From: Nonomuraea jabiensis
Lineage (GTDB): Bacteria; Actinomycetota; Actinomycetes; Streptosporangiales; Streptosporangiaceae
Direction of reading: 5' to 3'
Assembly: GCF_014204795.1 (NCBI RefSeq)
Contig: NZ_JACHMB010000001.1
Location: 8,754,501 to 8,818,500, forward strand
Length of the DNA stretch: 64,000 nt
Part shown: in pieces, positions 25,743 to 34,897 of the stretch
Numbering within the stretch: the first letter of the stretch is position 1
Layout: each line of letters begins with the position of its first letter
Made by a program: the position numbers and the translations under genes
Notes under the pieces: model-generated
The model's input: the letters and a program-made list of their open reading frames with translations, nothing else
What the model was told of the DNA's origin: nothing
The model's database searches: none

Positions 25743-25858
25743 TCACGGTGCGGACGCCCTCACCTCGCCGACGACCTCCTCGCTCGACGGGGAGACGACC
25801 TTCAGCACCTCGCCGCCCTCCGGTTCGACCCGCTCACCTCCGACGTAGAACTCACCCG
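25743..25858 (-). pseudogene. N-terminal fragment of an aldehyde dehydrogenase
   Basis: Directly after the ferredoxin stop, another frame reads EFYVGGERVEPEGGEV, then LKVVSPSSEEVVGEV, the standard first 35 residues of NAD-dependent aldehyde dehydrogenases. It ends at TGA 25745-25743. The rest of the gene is absent. The junction GACGGGTGAGTTC joins ferredoxin and dehydrogenase pieces, so a deletion fused them. Confidence 0.65.
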
Positions 25859-25947
25859 TCCTCGTCACGCTGGTCGAAGACGTCGTCGGCGGCCATGACG
25901 CACTGCCCGGACGCGACGCACTTGTCCTGGTCGACGATGATCTTCAC
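25852..25947 (-). pseudogene. truncated 3Fe-4S ferredoxin
   Basis: GTG 25947 follows AGGAGAAGAAC and opens VKIIVDQDKCVASGQC, then VMAADDVFDQRDEDG and a stop. Intact relatives, such as the one at 62843 in this window, continue about 35 residues and supply the last cluster Cys (VCP). That part is lost here, so a cluster cannot be held. The gene lies 17 bases after the P450, where its working redox partner would be expected. Confidence 0.75.
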
Positions 25948-25964
25948 GTTCTTCTCCTCCTCGG

Positions 25965-27185
25965 TCACCAGGTGACGGGCAGCTCGTAGGCCCCGTACAC
26001 GAACCCGTCGTGCTTGAACGGGATCTGCTCCAGGTCGGCGGCGAGCGCCAGGGTGGGGATCCGCTTCAGCAGGGCGGGGTAGGCGACCTGCAGCTCCATC
26101 CGCGCCAGCGGCTGGCCCAGGCACTGGTGCACGCCGTAGCCGAAGGTGACGTGGAGCCGGGGGTTGCGCTGGAGGTCCAGCCGGTCCGGGTCGGGGAAGA
26201 CGGACGGGTCGCGGTTGGCGGTCTCGTTGACCACGACGATGCCCTCACCGGCCTTGATGAGCTGACCGGCGATCTCGATGTCCTCCAGCGCCACCCGCCG
26301 CAGCCCGCCGTGGGTGATCGTCAGGTACCGCAGCAGCTCCTCGACCGCCGAGGCGACCAGCTTCGGGTCGTCGCCGTCGCGGAGGAGGGCGAGTTGCTCG
26401 GGGTCCTGCAGCAGGGCCAGCGTGCCCAGGGTGATCATGTTCGCGGTGGTCTCGTGGCCGGCGAACAGCATCAGCACGCCCATGCGGGCGGCCTCCTGCC
26501 GGGACAGCTCGCCGGCCTTGACCCGCTCGACCAGCCCGGACAGCAGGTCGTCGCCGGGCTTGGCGAGCTTCTCGCCGATCAGCCCGTCCAGGTACTCGGC
26601 CAGCCGCAGCTGGGCCCCGCCCCGCTGCTCCGGGGTGGAGTTGCGGTTGATGATGGTCCGGCTGTTGGCCTGGAAGAACTCGTGGTCGTCGTACGGGACG
26701 CCGAGCAGGTTGGAGATCACCAGCGAGGGCAGCGGCAGCGCGAAAGCCTCGACGAGATCGGCGGGCTTCGGGCCGGCGAGCAGCCGGTCGATCAGCTCGT
26801 CCGCGATCTCCTGGGTGGCCGGGCGCATCGCCTCCACCCGCTTGACCGTGAACGCGGAGGTCACCATCCGCCGCAGCCGGGCGTGCTCGGGGTCGTCCAT
26901 CATGATGAAGCCGAGGCTCGCCGAGTCCGCCTTGGAGATGCTGTCCATGGCCGCGGCCTCCGCAGGGGAGAGCCGGGGGAGGCCGCGCGCCGGCTCGACG
27001 CTGACCTTGGGATGGCCGAGCACGGCGCGGTGCTCCGCGTGGCCGGTCACCAGCCAAGCCGTGCTGCCGTCCCACAGCCGGACCCGGGCCAGCGGGCCCT
27101 CCTCCTGCCGTGCCCGCATCGCGGGCGCCGGGTCCAGCGGGCACTTCGCCGATCTGGCGATGTCGTACTCCGGGATTGTGGTCAC
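25965..27185 (-). CDS. cytochrome P450 (CYP105-like)
   Basis: 406 residues. I-helix AGHETT at 242-247, ExxR as EELLR with Glu283/Arg286, heme loop FGYGVHQCLGQ with Cys355. The opening CPLDPAPAMRARQEEGPLARV is typical of actinomycete class I P450s. GTG 27185 follows GGAGAGAACC. It needs a ferredoxin and a reductase, but the adjacent ferredoxin is cut short. The divergent TetR gene and the palindrome between them suggest ligand-induced expression. Such enzymes usually hydroxylate xenobiotics or natural products. Confidence 0.9.
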   Translation of the reverse strand: MTTIPEYDIARSAKCPLDPAPAMRARQEEGPLARVRLWDGSTAWLVTGHAEHRAVLGHPKVSVEPARGLPRLSPAEAAAMDSISKADSASLGFIMMDDPEHARLRRMVTSAFTVKRVEAMRPATQEIADELIDRLLAGPKPADLVEAFALPLPSLVISNLLGVPYDDHEFFQANSRTIINRNSTPEQRGGAQLRLAEYLDGLIGEKLAKPGDDLLSGLVERVKAGELSRQEAARMGVLMLFAGHETTANMITLGTLALLQDPEQLALLRDGDDPKLVASAVEELLRYLTITHGGLRRVALEDIEIAGQLIKAGEGIVVVNETANRDPSVFPDPDRLDLQRNPRLHVTFGYGVHQCLGQPLARMELQVAYPALLKRIPTLALAADLEQIPFKHDGFVYGAYELPVTW

Positions 27186-27260
27186 GGTTCTCTCCTGGAA
27201 TGTGTCTCAAAGCGAGCTGCGCGGGACGGCCGATCACCGGCACGGCGACGTGCGCATTGG

Positions 27261-27284
27261 ATTAAGTCAACCGATTGATTTAAA
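27261..27284. promoter_or_regulatory. TetR operator shared with the 63-kb locus
   Basis: ATTAAGTCAACCGATTGA at 27261-27278, continuing TTTAAA, is an inverted repeat (TTAAGTCAA against TTGATTTAA, 8 of 9). It lies between the divergent P450 and TetR genes. Read on the other strand it contains TCAATCGGTTGACTTAAT, matching TCAATCGACTGACTTAAT at 63107-63124 in 16 of 18 bases. The regulators beside the two sites are close paralogues. Confidence 0.65.
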
Positions 27285-27448
27285 CTCTAGCGTGGGACGG
27301 ATGCCTGTCAAGCCGGAGCAGCCCTCGACGGGGACGGCCACCGGCTGAATAGGCTGTCCTCCGTTACGCCTCGCCGGCACGGCCGAGGACCTGCGGCGGC
27401 CTGTGGGACTGGGCCGTCGCAGGCTGCGCGAAAGTCCCGGTGCGGTGA

Positions 27449-28111
27449 ATGACGATGATCAGCAAGATGACACGGGAGGAGCAGGTCAGCGCGACCCGGG
27501 AGGCGCTCCTGACCGCGGCCGAGCGGCTGTTCGCCGAACGCGGCGTGCACGCCGTGGGCAACCGCCAGATCAGCGAGGCCGCCGGGCAGGGCAACAACGC
27601 CGCGGTCAGCTACCATTTCGGCACCAAGGCCGACCTGATCCGCGCGATCGCCCGCAAGCACGCCGAGCAGATCGAGCGCATCCGCGAACGCATGATGGCC
27701 GACCTCGCCGGCTCCACCGACCTGCGCGACTGGGTCGCCTGCCTGGTCCGCCCGCTCACCGAACACCTGGAGACCCTGGGCAGCCCCACCTGGTACGCCC
27801 GCTTCGCCGCGCAGGTCATGGCCGACCCCGCGTTCAACGCGATCATGGTGGACGAGGCCCTGACCGCCGCCCCGGTGCTGCGGCTCTTCAGCGACGGCCT
27901 GGCGCGGTGCATGCCCGACCGTCCCGCCGCCCTCCACCGCGAACGCATCACCATGGCCCGCCACCTCATCGTGCAGATGTGCGTCGAGCGCGAACGTGCC
28001 CTGGCCGAACACACGCCCACCTTCCGGCCCACCTGGGACGACACGGCCGACGGCCTGATCGACGCGATCGTCGCGCTGTGGCAGGCCCCCGTCCGGGGCA
28101 CACCGCAGTGA
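27449..28111 (+). CDS. TetR-family regulator of the P450 gene
   Basis: 220 residues. HTH part: ALLTAAERLFAERGVHAVGN, then RQISEAAGQGNNAAVSYHFG and TKADLIRAIARKH. The C-terminal domain holds a typical helical ligand pocket. It is very close to the TetR at 63181: GNRQISEAAGQGN against SNRQISEAAGQGN, and both have SPTWYARF, TMARHLI/AMARHVI and MCVERERALAE. It is divergent from the P450 at 27185 with a shared palindrome between them, so autoregulation and P450 control are likely. Confidence 0.9.
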   Translation: MTMISKMTREEQVSATREALLTAAERLFAERGVHAVGNRQISEAAGQGNNAAVSYHFGTKADLIRAIARKHAEQIERIRERMMADLAGSTDLRDWVACLVRPLTEHLETLGSPTWYARFAAQVMADPAFNAIMVDEALTAAPVLRLFSDGLARCMPDRPAALHRERITMARHLIVQMCVERERALAEHTPTFRPTWDDTADGLIDAIVALWQAPVRGTPQ

Positions 28112-28269
28112 GGCCCGCCCGCGCTGCTCAACAGCCTGCGCGGTGCGGCGCCGGCAGGGCGACGGCGGTGCAGGATTTCGCCGCGGCTGTCACAGGCCCG
28201 GAGGCTGCCCGGTCTTAGCCGGCGACCCGGTGGCGACGAGGTGGCCCGGCGGAGCGAAAGGGATCGCCA

Positions 28270-28875
28270 TGAAGATCGTGGTAATCGCGCGGGACGGGCC
28301 TGATCGGGTCGAAGCTGGTGGCGAAGCTGGGCGAGCACGGTCACGAGGCGGTGGCGGCGGCGCCGAACACGGGCGTCAACACGCTGACCGGTGAGGGGCT
28401 GGCGGGCGCGCAGGTGGTGGTCGACGTGTCGAACTCGCCGTCGTTCGAGCGGGCCGCGGTGCTGGAGTTCTTCGTAAGGCGGGCATCCCGTTCTCGCTCA
28501 TCCACTCGACCCAGTTCTTCCAGTTCGCCCGCGGCATCGCCGACGAGGCCACGGTGGACGGCAAGGTGCACATCACGCCCGTGCTGTTCCAGCCGATCGC
28601 GGGCGACGACGCGGCCCCGGGCGGTCGGCCGGACCGGGGTGGGGGCGCCGTTGAACGGCAGGGTCGAGATCGCCGGGCCCGAGGAGTACCGGATGGACGA
28701 GTTCTTCCGCCAGGCACTGACCGCCTGGGGCGACCCGCGCGAGGTGGTCACCGACCCGCACGCGCGCTACTTCGGCAGCGAGCTGAGCGAGCGGTCGCTG
28801 GTTCCTGGCGACGGCGCCGTCCTCGGCACGATCGGCTACCGCGACTGGCTCGGCCGGAACACGACCGGCAAATAG
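28270..28875 (+). pseudogene. NmrA-type NAD(P)-binding protein, frameshifted
   Basis: The start MKIVVIA shifts frame to GLIGSKLVAKLGEHGHEAVA then VVVDVSNSPSFERAAVLEFF. A gap of about 45 residues is missing before AGIPFSLIHSTQFFQFARGI and KVHITPVLFQPIAGDDAA, and another shift precedes GAPLNGRVEIAGPEEYRMDE. The C-terminal part is well kept. An atypical short-chain reductase of the NmrA class, now inactive. The bases between 28875 and 29135 show no further feature except a weak 6-base stem near 29092-29125. Confidence 0.75.
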
Positions 28876-29134
28876 CCGAAGGCGCGTCGTCGGGCACGGG
28901 CGAGGCCACCGCGCCGGTGACCAGGTGGCAGCGGGCGCGGCGCACGAGTCGCCGCGACTGGTCCTTGCCCAGCTGTGTCGACCGCGTCGCGTCGTGCGGC
29001 CGCCGTCTCGGGGGCCGTCAGCGCGAGGAACGCCGGTGGGCTGATGATGACCGAGCGATCGGCGCGGGCCCATCGCTGACCGCTTTATCTCGGAGGTAAT
29101 CGACACCACGTGCCTTTGCCGAGAGGGTTGTGGC

Positions 29135-29560
29135 ATGAGCGCTGACACCCGTGACGTCGTGGAGGAACTGCTGCGCAGGATGGCCAAGGGCGACCATCCC
29201 CGCACCGCGGAGCTGTTCGCCGAGCCGGTCGACTGGCAGCTCGCCTGGCCCGCCGAGGGGCATCCCGCGGTGCCGTGGATCCGGCCCCGGTCCAGCCGCG
29301 CCGAGGTGGCGGATCACTTCCGGTCGCTGGAGGCTCACCACGTGCCCGAGCTGAACGGCACGTCGGTGACGCGCATCCTGGTCGACGGGGCGCACGCCGT
29401 CGTGCTCGGGGAGATCGCGCAGACGGTACGGGCCGGCGGAACCGCGTACACCTCGCCGTTCGCGCTGCACCTCACGGTCGAGGACGGGCTCATCACCCGC
29501 TACCACATCTACGAGGACAGCCTCACGGTCGCGCGAGCCCTCGGCGGCCTCCAGCCCTGA
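29135..29560 (+). CDS. SnoaL-like small protein
   Basis: 141 residues: DVVEELLRRMAKGDHPRTAE, VDWQLAWPAEG, then strands ending FALHLTVEDGLITRYHIYED, an NTF2/SnoaL fold with the common HxYxD ending. A putative isomerase or ligand-binding protein; the substrate is unknown. It is convergent with the LacI gene, 4 bases away, and seems unrelated to the sugar locus. Confidence 0.8.
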   Translation: MSADTRDVVEELLRRMAKGDHPRTAELFAEPVDWQLAWPAEGHPAVPWIRPRSSRAEVADHFRSLEAHHVPELNGTSVTRILVDGAHAVVLGEIAQTVRAGGTAYTSPFALHLTVEDGLITRYHIYEDSLTVARALGGLQP

Positions 29561-29564
29561 GCTC

Positions 29565-30566
29565 TCAGCCGTGCCTGGGGCGGGAGCTCTCGCGCGGGTG
29601 CAGCTCCGTCTGCAGCACCATCCGGGCCGCCGGCCGGGCCGGGTTGTCGATCCGGCTCGCCAGCAGTTGCGCCGCCGCCCGCCCCAGCTCGTACGTCGGC
29701 TGCCGGACCGTGCTCAGCCCGGGCCGGAACAGCCGGGCCCACGGGATGTCGTCGAACCCGATCACCCCCACCTGCCCGGGGATCGGCACCCCCCGCTCGG
29801 TCAGGCACTCCACGGCCCCCACCGTCATGAGGTTGTTGGCCGCGAACACGGCGTCCATCTCCACCCCCTCGTCCAGCAGCGCGGCCATGGCCGAGTAGCC
29901 GCCCTCCTCCCGGAAGTCAGCGTGCCGCACCAGGGCACGATCCACCGGCACGCCGGAGGCGCGCAGCGCCCGATGGTAGCCGCGCAGCCGCCGCATGGCG
30001 GTGGACATCCGCCGCGGGCCCGTGATGCACGCGATCCGGCGGTAGCCGGACGACAGCAGGTGCGCGGTCGCCATCTCCGCGCCCTTCTCGTTGTCCACCA
30101 TCACCGCGTCGACCTCGGTCTCGGCCAGCTCTCGGTCGATGGTGACCACGGCGGTGCCGGCGGCGACCAGGGCGGAGATGTCCGTCGAGTCGTCCGCCGG
30201 AGAGATGATCACGCCGGCCATGTTGTCGGCCAGCGCCACCGCGATGTACTCGGCCTCCCGATCCCGGTTCTCGTCGGTGTTGCACAGGACCACCGAGTAC
30301 CCGAACTGCCGGCCCCCGTCCTCCACACCCCGTACCAGAGAGGTGAAGAACGGGTTGCCGACGTCGGAGACCAGCACCGCCCACAACGTCGTCTGCCTGC
30401 GCCTGAGATTGCGCGCCACCCCGTTGGGCCGGTAGCCGAGCTCCCGCACGGCCGCGAGCACCCGCCCCGCCAGTTCCGGGTTGACCGTGGAACGGCCGTT
30501 GAGCACGCGGGAGACCGTCGCGGCGGAGACCCCGGCGTGCCGCGCGACATCTTGGATCTTGATCAA
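29565..30566 (-). CDS. LacI-family repressor of the GH172 locus
   Basis: 333 residues from TTG 30566, which gives the usual LacI start LIKIQDVARHAGVSAATVSR. Hinge helix YRPNGVARNLRR; the effector domain is periplasmic-binding-protein-like (VSDVGNPFFTSLVRGVEDGG, IACITGPRRMSTAMRRLRGY, FAANNLMTVGAVECL). It is the last gene of the minus-strand unit, and has its own AATCGATT site just upstream. The LacI at 44272 is a close paralogue with the same recognition helix. Likely effector: a sugar from the degraded glycan. Confidence 0.9.
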   Translation of the reverse strand: MIKIQDVARHAGVSAATVSRVLNGRSTVNPELAGRVLAAVRELGYRPNGVARNLRRRQTTLWAVLVSDVGNPFFTSLVRGVEDGGRQFGYSVVLCNTDENRDREAEYIAVALADNMAGVIISPADDSTDISALVAAGTAVVTIDRELAETEVDAVMVDNEKGAEMATAHLLSSGYRRIACITGPRRMSTAMRRLRGYHRALRASGVPVDRALVRHADFREEGGYSAMAALLDEGVEMDAVFAANNLMTVGAVECLTERGVPIPGQVGVIGFDDIPWARLFRPGLSTVRQPTYELGRAAAQLLASRIDNPARPAARMVLQTELHPRESSRPRHG

Positions 30567-30593
30567 CCTCGTCCCATCTCGGAGACACGGGCA

Positions 30594-30611
30594 GGAGAAA
30601 TCGATTACGCA
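30594..30611. promoter_or_regulatory. LacI operator before the LacI gene
   Basis: GGAGAAATCGATTACGCA contains the AATCGATT core (30599-30606). It overlaps the stop of the GH172 gene and lies about 28 bases before the TTG start of the LacI gene, so the repressor may control its own expression. Confidence 0.7.
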
Positions 30612-31684
30612 GCAGGGAACGGCAGCCGCTCCGCCACCGGCGCCAGCCCGAACGGCTTGTGCGGCAGCGTCTGGTACCAGTACGCGACCGACGAGAAGTC
30701 GTCCGAGCGCTTGTTGGCGTGGCCGTGCTCGATCGTCACCCTGATGGACTCGGTGAACGTGATCGGGTCCTCGACGTGGAAGCGGTAGAGGGAGATCTCG
30801 CCGCTCCAGTTGTCGCCGCCGGGCAGGGTGATGCCGTGGTACGGCGCGTGGTAGGTCTGCGTCGGGCACCAGGCGGTGTTGAAGTAGTCCTCGGTGCCGG
30901 TGCCGTGCAGCGAGGGCGGGAACGGCTCCCCGTCGATGAAGATCATGTCGTCGCCCTCGCCGTACCAGTTCCAGTCGCTGGTCTCGCGCAGGTTGCGGAT
31001 GTTGAGCACGCAGCCCACGTAGTGGCCGCGCCCCTCGGCGTCGAGGATGACGTAATTGCCGTCGCCCGTGTCGTTGATGCCCTCGACCTGGTACTCGCGG
31101 TTGCTCTGCGTGCCCTGCGGGATCCCGTCGGTGGGCCGCTCGCGCCGCCACTGCGCGTGGAAGTAGCCGAGGTCCTCGGCCGCCGAGTCGAACAGCTCGT
31201 AGTCGACGTAGTAGTAGAAGAACACCGGCTCGGCCGACAGCTCGCTGATCAGCTCCACCTTCGCGCGGCTCGCGAACGGCATGTGGAACCACGAGTTGAA
31301 GCCCTTGCCGTCCTGCGGGCTCATCTGCAGCGGCGCGGAGACGAAGTTCGCGGTCTTGGCGTGGCCCATGCCGAAGAAGTCGCCGAGCGGCACCAGCACG
31401 CTGGGGTGCTCCTGGTCGTCCCAGGTGATCTTCAGCACGAGCCTGCGCAGGTAGTCGACGTCCACCGCGTCCGGCACGTCCTTCAGCGGGAGCGCCACCG
31501 TGCACCAGATGTGGTTGATCGAGCCGGGGCCCTCGATGTCGGCCAGGGTCACGGTGGTGCCGGCCGCGACGGTCAGGCGGTCCTCGTTGCCGCCCGTGCG
31601 GTCGTAGCTGGAGACCCGCTTGCGCCTGGAGGCCCGCAGGCGGGGCAGGTCACGCAGGCTGCTGCCGTGGTTTCCGTAGCTCAT
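30605..31684 (-). CDS. cytoplasmic GH172 (DUF2961) glycoside hydrolase
   Basis: 359 residues without a signal peptide, so the enzyme is cytosolic. DUF2961 hallmarks: SSYDRTGGNED, ADIEGPGSINHIW, GDFFGMGHAK, then YGEGDDMIFIDGE and HGTGTEDYF. The two Glu in GEGDD (243) and GTGTED (265) are spaced as the catalytic pair described for GH172. Known GH172 enzymes cleave alpha-D-fructofuranosyl or D-arabinofuranosyl links. ATG 31684 has GAGGAG 4 bases upstream. It follows the CUT1 permease by 11 bases, so it should act on oligosaccharides after import. Confidence 0.85.
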   Translation of the reverse strand: MSYGNHGSSLRDLPRLRASRRKRVSSYDRTGGNEDRLTVAAGTTVTLADIEGPGSINHIWCTVALPLKDVPDAVDVDYLRRLVLKITWDDQEHPSVLVPLGDFFGMGHAKTANFVSAPLQMSPQDGKGFNSWFHMPFASRAKVELISELSAEPVFFYYYVDYELFDSAAEDLGYFHAQWRRERPTDGIPQGTQSNREYQVEGINDTGDGNYVILDAEGRGHYVGCVLNIRNLRETSDWNWYGEGDDMIFIDGEPFPPSLHGTGTEDYFNTAWCPTQTYHAPYHGITLPGGDNWSGEISLYRFHVEDPITFTESIRVTIEHGHANKRSDDFSSVAYWYQTLPHKPFGLAPVAERLPFPAA

Positions 31685-31695
31685 ATGCTCCTCAT

Positions 31696-32493
31696 TCACT
31701 TCAATCCGGAGGTCTTGATCGCCTCGACCAGGCGGCGCTGGCCGAGCACGAACGCGATCAAGGTGGGCACGGCCGCGATCACCGTCGCGGCCAGGACGTA
31801 GTTCCAGGCCGAGCCGTACTGGCCCTGGAGGGTGGCGATGCCGACCTGCACCATGCGCAGCTCGGGGTCGCGGGTGGCGGTCAAGGGCCAGAGGAACGCG
31901 TTCCAGTTGGCCAGGAAGAACAGCACGGCGAGCGAGGCGAGCACGGGCCGGCTGAGCGGCACGACCACCTGCCACCAGCGCCGGAAATATCCGCATCCGT
32001 CAAGATCTGCCGCCTCTTCGAGCTCGCGCGGGATCGTCAGGTAGTACTGCCGGAGCAGGAAGATCCCGAACGCGTGGAAGATCGCCGGCAGGATCAGCCC
32101 CGCGTACGTGTCGAGCAGCCCGAGCTGCCTGGCCACCAGGAACAGCGGCACAAGGATCACCGGCAGCGACACCAGCAGCGTGGAGACGATCATCGAGAAG
32201 ATCACCTGCCTGCCGGGGAAGCGCAGCCGGGCCAGCGCGTAGGCGGCCATCGAGTGCAGCACGAGCGCGACCACCGTGACGGCCACGGAGACGACGAGGC
32301 TGTTGAGCATGTACGTGCCGATGGGCACCTCGGTCAGCACGTAGAGCAGGTTGTCCAGGGTGAAGCGGCTGGGCAGCGCCACCTCGAACAGCTCGTCCGC
32401 CGGCTTCAGCACCGTCACCAGCAGCCAGACCAGCGGCGCCACCGTGACGGCCGCCAGCACGTACCCGACGAGGGCGCGCAGCCTAACCGACAT
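31696..32493 (-). CDS. CUT1 sugar ABC transporter permease (MalG type)
   Basis: 265 residues, six transmembrane helices. The ATPase-contact loop is EEAADLDGCGYFRRWWQVVV (EAA motif), near residue 160. The C-terminus (VEAIKTSGLK) is typical of MalG-type permeases. It overlaps the first permease by 11 bases. No ATPase gene is in this unit; actinomycete CUT1 systems usually share one MsiK ATPase encoded elsewhere. Confidence 0.9.
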   Translation of the reverse strand: MSVRLRALVGYVLAAVTVAPLVWLLVTVLKPADELFEVALPSRFTLDNLLYVLTEVPIGTYMLNSLVVSVAVTVVALVLHSMAAYALARLRFPGRQVIFSMIVSTLLVSLPVILVPLFLVARQLGLLDTYAGLILPAIFHAFGIFLLRQYYLTIPRELEEAADLDGCGYFRRWWQVVVPLSRPVLASLAVLFFLANWNAFLWPLTATRDPELRMVQVGIATLQGQYGSAWNYVLAATVIAAVPTLIAFVLGQRRLVEAIKTSGLK

Positions 32494-33430
32494 CGAACCT
32501 GCCTCCCTTCGTGAGCCCGAACATCAGCCCCGTCGCCACGACCAGGAACCCGACGACGACCGTGGTCAGCGCCGCCGCATAGCCGTAGTTGTTGAAGGTG
32601 AAGGCCTGCTGGTAGATGTAGAAGACCACGCTGGACGTGCTGTTGGCCGGACCGCCCTTGGTCAGCACGTAGACGAGGTCGAAGGCCTGCAGGCCGGTCA
32701 CCGCGCCGACGGTCGAGTTGACCAGCACGAAGAAGCTGGTCGGCCGGAGCAGCGGCCAGATGACGTGGCGGAAGCGCTGCCAGGAGGTGGCCCCGTCGAC
32801 GCGCGCCGCCTCCTCGTACTCCTTGGGGATGTCCTTGAGCCCGCCCAGCAGGATCAGCATCTGATACCCCATGAGGAACCAGATGCTGATCACCACCAGC
32901 GACCCCAGCGCCAGCGCGGGATTGCCCAGGAACGACACGTCGCCCAGCCCCACCGGCCGCAGCAGCGCGGGCACCGCGCCCTGCTTGTCGGCCAGCAGGA
33001 ACTGCCACACCACGCCGACCACGACGAGGCTGATGACGTGCGGCAGGAAGAACATCGTGCGCACCAGGCCGACGCCGGGGAAGTGGTCGCGGACCAGCAG
33101 CGCGAGCCACAAGCTCACGACGAACCCGATGGGGACGAAGGTCACCATGTACGTCAGCGTCACCTTGACGCTCTGCCAGAGCTGCGCGTCCTCGGCCATC
33201 TGGCGGAAGTTGTCCAGGCCGACGTAGGTGTAGCCGCCGAACCCGTCCACGCTGAACAGCGACACGCCGACGGCCAGCACCATGGGGAGGCCGACGAAGA
33301 CGAGCAGCCCGAGCAGGTCAGGTGCGACGAACGCGTAGCCGGCCAGCGCCTCTCTCCTGCGCCGGGTCCACCACACGCGGGGCACGGCCTCGCCGGCGAC
33401 CGCCGTACCCGGATCGACCAATGTGGCCAT
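32483..33430 (-). CDS. CUT1 sugar ABC transporter permease (MalF type)
   Basis: 315 residues, six helices, with an extended N-terminal tail. The EAA loop reads EYEEAARVDGATSWQRFRHV. Helix 1 begins YAFVAPDLLGLLVFVGLPMV. It follows the binding-protein gene by 81 bases and overlaps the second permease, so the three are one importer. Confidence 0.9.
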   Translation of the reverse strand: MATLVDPGTAVAGEAVPRVWWTRRRREALAGYAFVAPDLLGLLVFVGLPMVLAVGVSLFSVDGFGGYTYVGLDNFRQMAEDAQLWQSVKVTLTYMVTFVPIGFVVSLWLALLVRDHFPGVGLVRTMFFLPHVISLVVVGVVWQFLLADKQGAVPALLRPVGLGDVSFLGNPALALGSLVVISIWFLMGYQMLILLGGLKDIPKEYEEAARVDGATSWQRFRHVIWPLLRPTSFFVLVNSTVGAVTGLQAFDLVYVLTKGGPANSTSSVVFYIYQQAFTFNNYGYAAALTTVVVGFLVVATGLMFGLTKGGRFDVG

Positions 33431-33511
33431 GACTACCTCCTTTCGCTCAGGGGCCCGCCGCCGGGTGCCTCCGGCGCGGGCCGTGCCCGTGGGGTCGCGC
33501 CCGCGAGGGCG

Positions 33512-34861
33512 TCAGAGCATGGCCGCACCCTTGTAACCCTTCAGGAAGGCGTCGATCTTGGCGGCGGCGTCCGCCGCCGCCTTGGCCGGGTCCGCCCCGC
33601 CGAGCTGGGTGGCCTGGATGGCGTCCGAGACGGCCTTGTACACCTCGGGCGTGTAGCGGGGCTCGCCCCGGCCGCCCGGCACCACCTGCTCCAGGAACAC
33701 CTTGAGCGCGGGCTTGTCGAACGCCCCCGCCGCCTTGGCCGCCTCCTGGACGGACTTGCGGGCCGGCAGGTTCGTCTTGACGACCGTGTTCCACTGCCGG
33801 CCGCGCTCGACACCGGCCGCGTCGGTGGCGCCCAGCGCCCAGGCGATGAACTTGGCCGCCGCCTCGGGGTTGGCCCCCTTGGCGTTGGCGACGAACGCCC
33901 ACCCGCCGATGTCGGTGGTGTAAGTCCCGCCTTCAGGAACGGGAAGCCGGAACACCCCGTACTTGAAGTCCTTCTTCTCCTGCTCCAGCTGCGACACCGA
34001 CCAGATGCCGCTCTGCTGCATGGCGACATACCCGCCGGCGAGGTTCGCCGGGGCGTTGCCCGCGCCGTCGCCCTGCGGCTTGCGCGGCGCGACCTTGCTG
34101 TTGACCGCGTCCTGCCAGAGCTTCAGCGCCTGGTGTACGCCGGGCGCGTCGAACCCGGCCCCACCGTTCTCCGGCACGGCCGAGCCGCCGGCCATCCACA
34201 TGAACGGGTACCAGGTGAAGTTCTGGTAGTAGCCGGGGATGGTCTCGAAGAGGATGCCGAACTGGTCCTTGGTGGTCAGCTTGGCGGCCACGTCCAGCAG
34301 CTGGTCCCAGGTCTGGGGGAGGTCGCCCTCGGCCAGCTTGGCCTTCTCGAAGGCGTCGATGCTGTAGTACATGGCCAGCGGCTCTTGTTCCATCGGCAGG
34401 CCGTAGACCTTGCCGTCCACCTTGCGCGTGTCGAGCACGCCGCCGTCGAAGTCGGCGATCTGGTCGGGCTTGAGGTGCGGCGTGAGGTCGGCCAGCACGC
34501 CGCCGTTGTGGTAGCGGAGGAAGTCGCCGGGGCTGAGCAGGAAGATGTCGGGCCCCTGGCCGGCGGAGAAGGCGGTCTGCAGCGCCGTGCCGGCGAGGTA
34601 CTCGGAGACGGGCAGGTAGTGGAGCTTGACCTTGACCTCGTTGTTGGCGTTCCACGCCGCCGCCAGGTCGGTGAACCACTTGCTCTGCGCGTCGCCCTGC
34701 GGGTTGGGGCCGTAGAAGTTCCAGAACGTCAGCTCTTTGGCGTTGCCGCTCCTCCCGCCGCTCCCGCACGCGGACAGCAGCGGTGCCGCCATCGCCGACC
34801 CTAAGACGACGGCGCCGCCACGCAGCAGAGATCGGCGGGTCACCCTCTCGAAAGCCGACAT
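33512..34861 (-). CDS. CUT1 sugar-binding lipoprotein
   Basis: 449 residues from ATG 34861 (AGGAGG 7 bases upstream). The N-terminus is a twin-arginine signal (TRRSLLRGG) ending in a lipobox (LLSAC), so the protein is exported folded and lipid-anchored. The mature part opens with ELTFWNFYGPNP, typical of SBP family 1, and continues with aromatic-rich segments (NFTWYPFMWMAGG, YGLPMEQEPLAMYYSID). It should bind oligosaccharides for the two permeases. Expression is probably controlled by the operator at 34898. Confidence 0.9.
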   Translation of the reverse strand: MSAFERVTRRSLLRGGAVVLGSAMAAPLLSACGSGGRSGNAKELTFWNFYGPNPQGDAQSKWFTDLAAAWNANNEVKVKLHYLPVSEYLAGTALQTAFSAGQGPDIFLLSPGDFLRYHNGGVLADLTPHLKPDQIADFDGGVLDTRKVDGKVYGLPMEQEPLAMYYSIDAFEKAKLAEGDLPQTWDQLLDVAAKLTTKDQFGILFETIPGYYQNFTWYPFMWMAGGSAVPENGGAGFDAPGVHQALKLWQDAVNSKVAPRKPQGDGAGNAPANLAGGYVAMQQSGIWSVSQLEQEKKDFKYGVFRLPVPEGGTYTTDIGGWAFVANAKGANPEAAAKFIAWALGATDAAGVERGRQWNTVVKTNLPARKSVQEAAKAAGAFDKPALKVFLEQVVPGGRGEPRYTPEVYKAVSDAIQATQLGGADPAKAAADAAAKIDAFLKGYKGAAML

Positions 34862-34897
34862 GTCGCATCCTCCTGATCTTGCAGAGAGCTCGGGGGG

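Noticed and set aside
29092..29125. Riboswitch or attenuator before the SnoaL-like gene
   Set aside because: Only a 6-base stem (TCTCGG/CCGAGA) was found, with no conserved aptamer pattern.
32351..34804. 817-codon plus-strand frame over the CUT1 transporter
   Set aside because: Antisense shadow; the minus strand has complete permeases and a Tat-lipoprotein signal.
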